From NCBI GenBank assembly GCA_905221605.1, contig CAJNDS010000337.1, forward strand, positions 1 through 64,000: 64,000 bases of DNA, in the 5' to 3' direction. The DNA comes from Symbiodinium natans (Eukaryota > Sar > Dinophyceae > Suessiales > Symbiodiniaceae). A program made the position numbers and the translations under genes. The notes under the pieces were generated by a model. It was not told where the DNA came from and did no database searches. It was given only the letters and a program-made list of their open reading frames with translations. How positions within the stretch are numbered: the first letter of the stretch is position 1; each line of letters opens with the position of its first letter. This document shows, in pieces, positions 45,831 through 58,407 of this stretch.

Positions 45831-47109
45831 CGTGAGCAAATTCGCTTCATTGCGTTGGCTCCAAGATGTTCACACATTGGGCCATTGGGCAACTCAGCTG
45901 CAGAAAGAAGTCGCGCCGCAGTTCGAGACGTGCCCTTGTTTAACGACTGGCAAGGCAGCCTGCGAGTGTTCGGATAACTAGTCTGTGAAACTCTGCTAGT
46001 ATCTGTTAATGGCAACTGTAGCTCCTGGCTCAAGCCGGCACAGCGCATGCCGGTGATGCAAATGGCAGGAGTCACGTTCTGGTAAAATTTGAACATTAAC
46101 AAAGCTGCACCTACAATAACCTACATAGGCTTGGGCTCGTTTAGACTTCTCTCACTAGCCGCTCACTAGCCGCTCACTAGCCATAACACTCACCCTCCGA
46201 TCTCTCATGATCTCAGCCGCCGTTAATCAAATGTGCCGCGACCGGACTAATGCTTTGAAGCGCCCAACTCACGGGGCGCAGAAGTTGTACACAGGATTAC
46301 ACAGGCGTGCACAGATTTGGCACTCACGAGGTTCTACTCGCAAAAATTGAAACCACCGGAGAAGTCGAGATAGCAGGCTCATAACGGCTTTTTGTGTTCA
46401 GCACAAAACTGGACCAGGTTCTGGGTATTTCCTCTGACATGAACACATGGTTGCTGGACATACATACAAGGCAATACCCCTTCAACTGCAGAGCAGCTTT
46501 GTTTCAAGCTGTTCTGCGGAAAATGCCTGCTATCAAGGTCTGAAGGCTGCAGCTTGCAACTTGCAACTGTACCTTTTGCTGTATACTCTGGTACGACATT
46601 AGGTCTCATCGGGCATTTTTGAGCTATAAAGTCGTGCCACAAGCCGCGTCATCGAGAAGAATCGAAATCAAGCTAGAGCGAAAATCGCCAGCAAGAGGCT
46701 CGGCGCGATCACGTGACCAAGATTTAGCCCTCAGAAATACGCACGCAGCGAACACACCGTGGAAAACGCCATCCGACTCAGCTGGCAGTCTGTACTGCAA
46801 CAACAAGTACATCGTAAGTCCACCGGGCAACCAGCCTTGTAACGACCTTTGCCCTTGTGTCTGTCCTCAAAGGTAGAAGCTCTCGGCAATGACACAACTC
46901 TAACACAGCCCGCGACGCAACTCCCTTGGCACAGTGATCCCATGACGGACAGCAGCTATCTTTTCTTGCACGCTTGGCACTGACTGCGTGAAGCAAAGCT
47001 TGCAGGCAGCTCAAGGCTTGAGCAGCAGCTACCTCACTTCGTCAGGCCCTTCAGCTGACCGTGCAAGACCTGACACGGACTGGTTCCCCAACTGACCATC
47101 TACCGGGAA

Positions 47110-47493
47110 ACAGCATACACTACAAGATCTCTCGCACACAACCGCCTCCGGCACCCATCGAGGCGATTCTGGCTCTGTTCCTATTGCAGCTGTCAATGTA
47201 GTGGCTCCCAATTTCATGATGTACGCTGACATGGAAAGTGGGTTTTCGTCTTGCTCTACAAGTGGCTCCTGCCGGCCAGTTGAGATCGTGAATGCTACAG
47301 GCTCAGTGGATCTCAGCCTCAAGAAGTCGACACTGCCACACATGCGAGGAAGGTACACGACAAAATACGAGAAAAGGAAGCTGAGCCAAGGGCGGGCGTG
47401 AACCCCACCCGAGTCTTTGGCCTGTTTGACCACGAATACATACGAATACCAGATGCACTGAGGTAGAAACTGACTGAGATTGAGGTTGACCAT
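47110..47493 (-). CDS. Coding candidate, strand ambiguous
   Basis: The minus frame contains [20 protein letters not shown] followed by a polar region with [21 protein letters not shown] plus-strand frame over the same bases (to a stop at 47401) also looks coding ([20 protein letters not shown]). I favour the minus strand because neighbouring genes lie on it. Confidence 0.3.
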
Positions 47494-47804
47494 GACTGGG
47501 CCAGATACTGATCCGTTCTGCCTCCAGTTCCTGCTGGGCCTCTCAAGTCACTCGCAACGATGGCCAACTGCCAGTTCTCCGGACACGCTCGCTCGGTGGC
47601 GAGGCCTGCCGCCCAAGTTCAAGTTCACGAACGCGCCGCCGCCTGGGAGAGTTCAAGGTGCAGAAGCAGCGAAGCAGAGTGTGCAATCGTGTGCATTGAC
47701 AAGATGCATTCTTAAGCATTGTCAGAGGGTTGTCACTCTTCAGGGTCCGGCTCGGCGCCGACCGCGCGCTCCAGCTCTCCCTTGCCGAGGCGCTCTGTCT
47801 CTCC

Positions 47805-48010
47805 GTTTCTGTGTCTGTGTCTGTGTCTGTGTCTGTGTCTGTGTCTGTGTCTGTGTCTGTGTCTGTGTCTGTGTCTGTGTCTGTGTCTCCGTCTCCGTCT
47901 CTGTCTCCGTCTGTGTCTACGTCTGTGTCTGTGTCTCTGTCTCTGTCTCCGTCTCTGTCTCTGTCTCTTGTCTCTGTCTCTGTCTGTGTCTCTGTCTCTG
48001 TCTCTCTCGC
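47805..48010. repeat. TGTCTG-type hexanucleotide repeat
   Basis: About 200 bases of GTGTCT and GTCTCT/GTCTCC hexamers. Open frames on both strands are repeat translations. It lies just downstream of, or within the last intron of, the FYVE gene. Confidence 0.95.
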
Positions 48011-48049
48011 TATGGGTAACTTTGTGTGATTTGAATTTGAACACGCGAA

Positions 48050-49404
48050 TCCAGATCTGTCGAACCTCAAGCCGGAAGAGCTCATCCCGCTTGGCTTCCA
48101 TGCGCGTCACCTGGACGCAAAACTGTAGACGCCTCGCCATCCGAGATGCTCTGACCTACCAGGCCTACCCGGCCTCAGCAAGTTCCGCATCAAGCTGCTG
48201 GTACCTGCTGCTCATCTCCTTGGCTGATGCTGCTCCTTGCTCTTTCGGATGTTCTGCTTTGCAATATCAGGCGGCCTCCTCCGTCGAGATCAACTCTTCT
48301 CGGTGCTTTTGACCATTCCTCTGACGCTCCTCAGACTTTTGCCCACCACAATCCACCACACCATGTGCCCCTTAATCTCTTTGCTCTTTGCATGCGAGGG
48401 CCTCGAGAACGACTTTTAATTTGCCTTGTGCTTCCAAGGAGGTCAAGACGTCACCCCAACAGTGCTGCACCTCGGTTGCGCACAAAATGCTCTATCTACG
48501 CATAGACATACTGGAATGCTGGAAGTACGCTGAGAAGCAAGCTCTGTCCTGCAACACCTTGAAGGAGAAATCGTCACTATCCGGGTCCTGGGCATGCCTC
48601 ACACATCTCGCAGAATCTGCATGTTGAAGCCTGAGACAAATGCCTGTGAAGGCCCGCTACCTCCTGAAACCGTGGGCACCCGACTGGTCCAGCCGCTCTC
48701 TGTTCCCAACAGCTTCCGCTTCGAGCTCCAGCATTACCTTTTTGAAAGCCTGCTAACGTTCACTGTAGTCACAGATCGAAGATTTGACTGAACAGTTCTA
48801 GAAGTAACATTTCATGGGATGTTGCCATGTTGAAGCATTTCTGCGATGTCATCACGAAGTGAGTGGTCCGGGCCTCACTTTGGTTGTGCTTCTGTTTCAG
48901 TGCATCTGGCACAACGCCGTGTACTTGGGCACTGTTGACAGAAATAGAAACGGGTGTTCCCGCCTTTCAGCTGATCAATAAGATGGCGACTGAGGGCCAG
49001 GTCCTCCTCCAGCCCAGCTGCCTCGGCTTGAATATCAGGCGCTCTTCTTTGCCTCGCTTGTCAGGCATGCTAGTGTTCTCGCCCAAATACGTGGTGGTCG
49101 CCGATGACCTTGAAGCAGTCATCACAGACTCGCACCTCAGCTGTGACGAAGTGGCAGAGGATACCAAAAAAGAAATGTGTTCACAGTGTGTTTGCTGGCG
49201 GCTCCGAGAACTTGACATTACCCAGGGAAGGGTCTTGAGGTATTCGAGTCCGATGCCTTCACTCCATTGACTGAAAACCATTGGAGTGTGAGATGACGTT
49301 TTCTTATGTTTTCTTTACTTAAAGACATGAAGAAGCGTCTGCAGTTTCTCGGCCTGCTGCAATCGTCGCAAACAAGGCCGCCACAGTGTCGGCAGTGATG
49401 GCGC
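48050..49404 (-). CDS. FYVE zinc-finger protein with long coiled coil
   Basis: Exon 49404-49319 encodes RHHCRHCGGLVCDDCSRPRN; with its split first codon this gives the FYVE signature RRHHCRxCG plus CxxC. A 178-base GT-AG intron (49318-49141, phase 1 on both sides) leads to exon 49140-49091, which encodes EVRVCDDCFKVIGDHH, the closing RVCDxC motif of the same finger. Downstream segments are strongly coiled-coil: 49036-48965 (AEAAGLEEDLALSRHLIDQL), 48737-48680 (MLELEAEAVGNRERLDQ), about 48470-48400 (LTSLEAQGKLKVVLEAL), 48344-48270 (QRNGQKHREELIS), about 48250-48169 (KEMSSRYQQLDAELAEA) and about 48105-48050 (RMEAKRDELFRLEVRQ). FYVE fingers bind phosphatidylinositol 3-phosphate on endosomes, so a tether-like trafficking role is likely. 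The first Cys pair lies in an upstream exon that I did not find. Confidence 0.7.
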
Positions 49405-50534
49405 CTGCACTTTAGCGTGTTGTGAGGGCAATGGTTCATGCACCACACCGACTGTACCACATGCGAGGCCTGAAGTATGTCGTGAAATTTGCTCCACACC
49501 GCGGACAAGCTGACTCCTGACAGCCGACTTTAGCAAGGCCTATAGTACTGTAGTGAGAGCTTCAAGAGGACAAGCCTGTCCTTGGCGTCTGCCTGCGCAC
49601 CCTGCGGCATGCCCACGCAGCAAAACTCTCAATTCTGCGGCTCAGGTCATTAAACTGGAAATCCAATACTCCCCAAATCCAACCCACTATCCAATGGATC
49701 CTCGAACCTTTTCCCAACCAGTATTCGCCACAAGCATCCACTCTAGACCCCAGTATATCACGAAGAAAGGACATGGGCTCTCGTTCAAAAGATAGAATCA
49801 GGGTTGAGAAGGCTTAGGACGCACCAGTTGGAGTCTCATCTCCTCCCCTCTCCACAAAAAGCGAAAGCAGTATGTTCAATTCAATTGGACTAAGAGCTGG
49901 CGTCTACATTACTTGCTCACATCCTTCAACTAGAGCCCACCGTACCGCTTTACAGTGATATTTCAGGGCTTGGCTAGCCCTTCAGGTACCACCAAGCCAC
50001 ACGACTGTTGAGCCCAACTCAAAGCATGAGTCCCACCACCACTTTGTCGCCCCGAGGGCTGACGGAAACGATGAGAAGGGGTAAGCACCTAAGGAAGAGA
50101 AAGGTCATCACATGGCACGGGTCGCTGAAAATTGATCCAGGTCTTAGTACAATACTGATCACATAGCAGACGCACAACCATCATCCGGAGAAAGGAAAAA
50201 GAGCCGCAGGAAACAGCTGAATATGAAGCCATCACATGCTGGATTCCAGTTTACAAGTCGCGCAGGACTAGAGTAACCATGCAATCGAACTCGACGCTTG
50301 AAGATCCCGTGTTTGAGGCGACGTTCCAGAACGAAGCCGCAACAAATCAGATGGGAAAGAACGATAATTCTGCAACACTGCAAGTTCACGTTGTTGCTAT
50401 CTATGCGGGAGCAACGAGCAGGACCAACATGTTAAACCGTGACTGTCTCAGGACTTGCTAAGAGAGAGAGTTCCAAAGCCACCAGAATCCCAGATAGTCA
50501 CACTCCCACAAGACCCGCAGCCACCTGCCCGTCA

Positions 50535-50771
50535 TCAGAACTGATCAAGGATGCTGTCGGAGATCTTTCTGGAGAAGCTCCATGCACCTGACCCCATGCG
50601 ATCTCCATGATCCTCTCCAAAATGCTCTCCAATGTTCAGAATTCTGTTGGCAGTGGCACTCAGGCACTCAGGATCAGGCTTCCATGGGACGGTACGGCCC
50701 AGGTCCGAATGCGAAGCATCAAAGAAACTTGATTCAAAAGAACTGGGGGATGACTGGTAAATACTGGTCAC
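50535..50771 (-). CDS. C-terminal exon candidate, unknown
   Basis: The frame contains PECLSATANRILNIGEHFGE and ends with SFSRKISDSILDQF, stop. A further coding-like minus frame at 50805-51092 (EIKKVARTAWAEFVYMC) may be the preceding exon. Family unknown. Confidence 0.35.
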   Translation of the reverse strand: MTSIYQSSPSSFESSFFDASHSDLGRTVPWKPDPECLSATANRILNIGEHFGEDHGDRMGSGAWSFSRKISDSILDQF

Positions 50772-51757
50772 TTGTACACCAGCAGTCTGTTGAACTCGGC
50801 AATACTAGGCATCTGAATGGGCCAGCTGAGTCACGTGTTCTGGTCTTAGCTCAAACCAAGAGCCGGCACAATCGTGGCTTTCAGCATTCGATCCCCCGCG
50901 ACACGATGACAGACACATGTAGACAAACTCTGCCCAAGCCGTCCTGGCCACCTTTTTGATTTCGATACCCGCTGCATCCTGGCAGTTCGGCTCAAGCCCC
51001 CTCCAAGCCCCGCAGCCCGCAGGCAAAGGATGCACAGCATGAACAGATATGGACGGAGATGAACGGAGATGAGAACAATCATGAACAAGCATGAAGAATC
51101 TGAAGAATCATGAACAATCGCGACGGTCCTTCGCCGGCGGCTCCAAAGCCTCGCAAGACACCAGAGTCATCCGCAGTACTACAGAACAATGACAGGTCAG
51201 ATCCTAATCAGTCTTGCGATTTGCGCCAGCTGACTGTGACTCTCCCCGAAACTGGAATGTGACGAGCCTGCGCTGGTCATTCCAGGTTGCAGATGGCCCG
51301 AAAGCCTGCTCTTAAAGTCTCTCGGAGCTTTTGGTGCGACCCATGCAACCCCAACAAGTTTTAAAGCTTAAGCTTTAACCGATAACATACGTCAACGGAA
51401 CGAAAAACCAACCACTTCTGAGATCGAAGCCTGTAGTCGGGCCCAGGTCGGGGCTGCAAGCCCTCAACAAAAAACACAGGCGTGAACCGCTCTGATGAGC
51501 ACCATGAGGCGCGAACCTGCAAATCATCTGAGGCTGTGGACCTTGTGTGCCAAAAGACTCTGGCTCAGATCGTTGAAGCTGCTAGATTGTTGTCGCCTTC
51601 TCTGCTCAATCTCTTGTTGCTGGTGCGCCCTTTCGTCCACCAGGCCCCGGCAAACAGGCATGACCAGCATGGCGAAGAGAAGGCGCCCAACCTATTGCAT
51701 GGCGAGCGGCTCCCAGCGCGCTCATAAGCAAAAAGAGCTCGCTTCCAAAACACAATA

Positions 51758-52096
51758 TCAGACTACCTCAGATTTGGCAGTGGTTGATATCTGGAGCTGC
51801 AGAAACCCATAAAAATCTTCGCGGCCTTGGCATTGTCTGACTTGCAATAGGGTAAGAAACATTCTTGCATGGATTGGCACATGTAGCCGCTTCACCTCAA
51901 CGGTCCAACATGTAATCCTGCCTGTTGTGTGATCAGTTGAGAGACTCCGATTTCCAAGCGTATTCAGGTCAGTTGCTGCTGTTGATGTTGATGCTGCGGT
52001 TGCTGTTGCGGGCTCCTCTAACTCATGAAAAGGGTCCGGCTGGAACATATGTTTCAACCTCCCACAAAAATCCCCACATGCAGGTAAATTGGACAA
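51758..52096 (-). CDS. C-terminal exon candidate, unknown
   Basis: The frame reads MFQPDPFHELEEPATATAAS, a Ser/Thr/Ala-rich linker, then a folded-looking tail ending QLQISTTAKSEVV, stop. Family unknown. Confidence 0.4.
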   Translation of the reverse strand: MSNLPACGDFCGRLKHMFQPDPFHELEEPATATAASTSTAATDLNTLGNRSLSTDHTTGRITCWTVEVKRLHVPIHARMFLTLLQVRQCQGREDFYGFLQLQISTTAKSEVV

Positions 52097-52469
52097 TAGA
52101 TGCTACCGTAAAGAGGTGAGGGACAAGCTGAACAGGCGCACACAACAAAGACTGCAGAAACGTGTTGGGAGTAGGGTTGACGGTTATGAGTTCGGTGACT
52201 CACAAATGCCTGGCTTCACAGAATGTAAAGAAAAAACTCAGAGATTCACAAATACCTGATTTCACAGAACCTATGAGTTCAGAGGTCAACATTTGCCTCA
52301 CTTCAGCGAGGCAGCCGTGCGGAAAGGTTGGCTGGATATATCCAGAAGGAACGTAAACACCCCCATCCCTGACAGCCGTGGCTGATGGCAAACTTGGCGG
52401 CCTGTGGAAACAATACAGCCGCCGCCCCACATGCTGTCAAACACAGATGCTGTCAAACACAGCATTTCT

Positions 52470-52640
52470 CAACTGCACACACCATCAAGTGAGCATTGTG
52501 TTTGCAAATGCCCCCCGCCCTCATTCAAGCCATGCTACCAAAGCTTGTTCCAATCAATATCGCGCCATCAAGGACGCAACCTCATGAATCCTTTCCAAAC
52601 CCATCCATCATGCGAGCATTGTGTTTGCAACTGGGGCTGC
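52470..52640. repeat. Poly-G-associated dispersed repeat, inverted copy
   Basis: Two units carry GCGAGCATTGTGTTTGCAA or GTGAGCATTGTGTTTGCAAA with CCCGCCC. The reverse complement of the second unit, running into GGGTTTGGAAAGG, matches the motif at about 18.91-18.95 kb. A nearby direct duplication (ATGCTGTCAAACACAG twice, 52431-52462) precedes it. Confidence 0.55.
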
Positions 52641-52794
52641 CCCGCCCCCAGCCCCCGTGAAGGAAGTTGCGCAAAGCTTGCTTCCAAGAGTACAGTACCG
52701 CGCAATCAATAAAAACTCCTTCTAAAACCCATATACGTATACGAATCCTATTTTATTGGAAGCAAGTTGTGTTTGCACGGCCTGAAAGAGCGGA

Positions 52795-52810
52795 GGGGGG
52801 GGGGGGGGGG
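52795..52810. repeat. Run of 16 G
   Basis: A G homopolymer followed by TTGTGAAGGAATG, which resembles the GAAGGAATG motif of the 18.7-kb repeat. The region 52100-54690 has no convincing gene. Confidence 0.98.
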
Positions 52811-52974
52811 TTGTGAAGGAATGTCGAACCACCTCTGTTCATGGACTAAGAGAGAGGGGGTTCTGGGAGAGGAGCGCAGCCGCCCCTCCCGCAGGTTTGG
52901 AGAGGATTTAGGAGGTTGCGAAAGAAAGTCAACTGATGGCGCGATGATCTTTGATGTTCGCATGCACTTGTCGT

Positions 52975-53279
52975 AGTAGTACTAGTCCTCCTATTCGTAC
53001 TAGTCATACTAGTAGTCTAGTAGAACTATAATACTAGTAGTACGAGTCGTCCTAGTAGGACTAGTAGTACTAGCTTTAGTAATAGTACTAGTAGTGCTAG
53101 TAGTACCAGTAGTACTAGTAGTACTGGCAGTAATAACACTACTAATAGTACGGTGCAAAGCTGCGGTTTGCCCGCCCTCTTCGTAGCAGTACTAGCAGTA
53201 CTAGCAGGACTAGCAGGACTAGCAGGACTAGCAGTATTGGCAGTACTAGTAATACTAGTAGTACTACGAGTATTCCTAC

Positions 53280-53344
<65 letters not shown>

Positions 53345-53345
53345 T
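52975..53345. repeat. ACT/AGT trinucleotide repeat with CTAG motifs
   Basis: Imperfect ACTAGT and AGTACT sequence passes into GCAGGACTA units (about 53200-53235) and then a pure AGT tract (about 53279-53343). A CGGTTTGCCCGCCCTC interruption lies at about 53163-53180. Confidence 0.95.
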
Positions 53346-54698
53346 TAATGTTCAAAAAGTACTAGAAGATAATAGCCATAGTACTAATAACAATGATATT
53401 TGTTCAGAATCCCAGCATATGTTATCAAAACCCTTACATGTTCAAAACATGTTTTGGTTTGGGTGGGCATAGTTCGGCTGATGTAAACATGCCTCGTATG
53501 GCTTGGCTTTGGTATAGCAAAGGAGCTTGGGGTCACGGGTCCCCCCCTCACCGTGTGTCTTTTGCGTGTTATTCTTTGCTTTCTGGTACATTTTTCTGCA
53601 CGTTTTGTTGTAGGTCTTTATTTCTGTGTGTCTTTCTTTCCTGCTTCTCAACAGAGGTATGGCTGCAGCAGTCAGGCCACAGTTCTGGGACATGCACGAG
53701 ACAGAACGAGGTGTAAGCGAGAAGTCGGAAATACCAGCGACCCCGAGCCGATTATCCCGTATCAACACATCCAACAGCCCAGTAAGCTGCGCGGCCTCCA
53801 CCTGTGTGCGGAGCTGGCGACTTTGTTGCTGAGGCGGCCAGAGCTGTCAGGACCGAAAGGGTTGTCACATCGGTACGGGAAACCAACAATTCGACAATGA
53901 CAAAAAACTCTGCCTGCAAGCTCCGGGGGCAAACCTCTCTGAAGAGGGTTTAGTGCTCCTTCAGAGCAAAATGAGAGCAAAACCAAAAGCAAAACCAAAA
54001 GCAAAAGCAAAAGCAAAGCAGTGGCTAAGCATGTGGTTCGACTCTTGGAAGCCTAGGGCCGCATTTAGCTCGCCAAGGCCGGCAAGGTCTGCTGGAGAGC
54101 CTCAGAGAGAGCAAACTCGAACCGAAGCAAAAAAAAGGAGAAAAGTGCCAGAGAGAAAGAGAGACGGCAAACGAGAGCAAACTCTGAGTCAACTTGCGAC
54201 AGCACGAGGATCAGAGAACAGGAAGTCTTGGCCCGCGGCCCATGCCGTAAGGATTGGTGTTTGGTGACACCTAAGGCTACCCAAGCTGCAACGATGTCAA
54301 CCAGACTCCGGCTGTTGCATTGCACTGCTAATCGCAAATCCCAGCTATGAATGGCACGCCACAGGCCGCCCTCGTCAGGCCAGGCCTAATGCCTTCAAAG
54401 TAGTCAGCTTCGGGCTGGAACTAAAGCCCACTTGCATTCGCAATAGCTGTGCCTTGTGCCGCAGCGGCTGCCTGAAATTGACAGAGCATGGGGGCAACAT
54501 GTGAAGCAAACAAATTGGGACGAAAGTGGCGCGAGCCACATGCTACCGAAGCAAGAAGAGATTCATCGACGAGGACGCGAACAGGTTGACACAACAAGGG
54601 TGCTCAGCAGGCCACGCTTGCGCTTTGACTCGCACCTTGTCCAGGCCTCGGGTGGAAGAAAACGGGTGCGAGAAACTCAGAAGCCGTTGGACCGCCGT

Positions 54699-55196
54699 TT
54701 AGCTTGCTTGACAAAAAACTGTCACGTATGTTGACAAGCTCCCTGCGCAATATTTACCCGCGCGTGGGGAAGCATGGACTGAAGTAGCCTCGGAGACGCG
54801 TGCAGTACCCTGCCTTTCGATGGCAGCAAGATGCTGCAAGGCTATGTCACTGACTCCAGGCCATCTTCTCTGACACCCAGCATGGCCTCCCCGCGACATT
54901 GGAAGGGAGATCCAAAATCGTCTCCAGCAAAAAAAAGAGAGCCTTGTCCATGGGCCCAGCTCGATCTCCGGCATCGCCGCCGCGGCGCTGCCGTGGAGAG
55001 CACAGAGGAGCACATGATGCACATGGGGGGGGCCCCATGCCGGCCATGCTGCCCGACCAAAGAAGTGAGCACGGCTATGCACGGCTATGCAGGCTATTTG
55101 CGCTGTCTCTGGCAGTTCTGTGCAGACACAGTGAAACGAAACGCTGGCAGGAGATGCAGGAGACATGCACATTTCCTTCCTTTGGACGAAATCCAT
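54699..55196 (-). CDS. Coding candidate, unknown
   Basis: The best part is near the 3' end (VSDIALQHLAAIERQGTARV, then a Ser/Ala-rich tail to a stop). The upstream half reads poorly and probably contains introns. No family is recognised. Confidence 0.3.
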   Translation of the reverse strand: MDFVQRKEMCMSPASPASVSFHCVCTELPETAQIACIAVHSRAHFFGRAAWPAWGPPHVHHVLLCALHGSAAAAMPEIELGPWTRLSFFCWRRFWISLPMSRGGHAGCQRRWPGVSDIALQHLAAIERQGTARVSEATSVHASPRAGKYCAGSLSTYVTVFCQAS

Positions 55197-55415
55197 ACAG
55201 CAAACACCATACTATTGCAGTAGTTATGTTCATGGGAGCATGTAGAGGTCGGTATCGGTAGCTGGGCAGAGACGTCGGTTCTTTCTAAAAGAAAGAACTT
55301 CGAACTGAAACCTAGACGTTAATTGCAACCGGTGGCGCTTCAGCTTTGCCAGACGCTTTGCCTGGATTGAAGCAGCCTCTTGTTTCCGAATTTCACCGCG
55401 CTAACGCAGCTGCGT

Positions 55416-55632
55416 CTATGAAACTCCCTTAACAGGGTCGGCAAATGGGTCGACAAACGCTGCTTCCGATCTGCACTTGATCTGCAATTTCTGCGCCAGG
55501 TCAACCCCAACGTCAGCCAGACCACGTCGGATCACAGCCTCCAGCGCCCAAGCATGATTGAAGCACTGAACCTTGTCGCGGCCTCTGGCCGATGGATAGT
55601 TTGGGCAGATCAGCATTTCAGCTTCCAGTGTC
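55416..55632 (-). CDS. Terminal exon, unknown globular protein
   Basis: The frame opens after an AG acceptor at about 55633 and reads LEAEMLICPNYPSARGRDKV, then HAWALEAVIRRGLADVGVDL and a tail ending PFADPVKGVS, stop. An ATG at 55616 could be an alternative start. The composition is that of a folded domain, but I do not recognise it. Confidence 0.45.
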
Positions 55633-56079
55633 CTTCTCAGAGGGCAATTCGCGAAGATAGCGTGAACAGTTTAGCCTTCCGGGGTTAAGGCGCATAAGGG
55701 CCGAGCTCATTGGTGGTATGGTCTCGCCCTCACGCACCTGCACAGCTGCAGGCAGCGACGCCCACTGTCTGGTCACACGGGAGGATCTCCCAGATGTAGG
55801 GCCAGTTGCAGCTCAGCATTATGATGCAATACACCTGAACTGTGTGCAGTGAGAGCCATCTGCTGCCTCAGGCCTCGCGCTTTGCCAGACGCCGCTCCTT
55901 CTTGCGCCTTTTGCGCCTGATGCATCACGGCTGGCAACACATTCTCTGCGCATGTGTCATACTAAGATAAATTGGGACGATGATATTCTGGGCTGGTGAA
56001 AAGCCCACGGTCCCAGGCCAACTTCGACCAAATAAAACATTCTTCAACAGGATTGAAGGGCTGCGCTGCTGCTGCTGCT

Positions 56080-57240
56080 GCATGCTGCATGCTGCATGCT
56101 GCATGCTGCACGCTGTGTGTGGGTGGGTGTGTGGGTGTGTGGGAGTGAGGGTGTGTGTGCTGGTGAGTGCTGGTGCGTGCGAGGGTGCGTGCGGGTGCGG
56201 GCGGGGGTGCGTGCGGGGGTGCGTGCGAGGGTGCGTGCGAGGGTCCGTGCGAGGGTGTGTGCAAGGGTGCGTGCGAGGGTGCGTACGAGGGTGCACGCGA
56301 GGGTGCGTGCGAGGGTGCGTGCGAGGGTGCGTGCGTGCGAGGGGGAGCGCGATGGTGCGCGCGAAGGTGCGCACAAGGTTGCACATCAGGTGGCCCGCGG
56401 GGGTGCGTGCGCGCATGCAGAGTCTGTGGGATCACTGCCAGCGAAGACACCCACATTCTCTGGTGCAGCATTGGAAGACGTTCCAATGTGTACCTGTAAG
56501 CTGGCCCCCTGAGGCAGCAAGATTAGAAAGGGCTAGGCCTAGGCCCCCTGAGTTGGGGCAGCAAGATTATAGATGTAATCCCAGATTTGACGACTCCTTC
56601 GAAAAAGGGTGCGCACCTCTGTGCGTGCGTGCCTGCGTGCGTGCGATTGCGTGCGTTCGATTGCGTGCGTGCGATTGCGTGCGTGCGCTTGCGCGCGTGC
56701 GCTTGCGTGCGCGCCCTTGCGTGCGCGCGCTTGCGTGCGTGCGCTTGCGTGCGTGCGCTTGCGTGCGCGCGCTTGCGTGCGTGCGCTTGCGTGCGTGCGA
56801 TTGCGTGCGAGCGCTTGCGTGCGTGGGCTTGCGCGCGTGCGCTTGCGCGCGTGCGATTGCGTGCGTGCGATTGCGTGCGTGCGATTGCGTCCGTGCGATT
56901 GCGTCCGTGCGATTGCCGCGTGCGATGCGTGCGTCGATTGCGTGCGCGATGCGGCGTGCGATTGCGTGCGTGCGATGCGTGCGTGCGATTGCGTGCGGCG
57001 ATTGCGCGAGCGCGATTGCGTGCGTGCGATTGCGTTGCGTGCGATTGCGTGCGTGCGACTGCGTGCGTGCGACTGCGTGCGTGCGATTGCGTGCGTGCGA
57101 CTGCGTGCGTGCGACTGCGATTGCGTGCGTGCGATTGCGTGCGTGCGATTGCGTGCGTGCGATTGCGTGCGTGCGATTGCGTGCGTGCGATTGCGTGCGT
57201 GCGATTGCGTGCGTGCGATTGCGTGCGTGCGTGCAAGCGT
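56080..57240. repeat. Arrays of 12-base GTGC-rich units
   Basis: The block starts with CATGCTG heptamers (56080-56110) and passes into GTGCGAGGGTGC-type dodecamers (56170-56400). After about 200 bases of unique sequence it resumes as GTGCGATTGCGT dodecamers (56630-57240). The very long open frames on both strands (hundreds of codons) are translations of this repeat. Confidence 0.95.
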
Positions 57241-58370
<1,130 letters not shown>

Positions 58371-58407
58371 GTGTGCAGGCGTTTTGTTGCTGCTGCAAGT
58401 AGTACGT

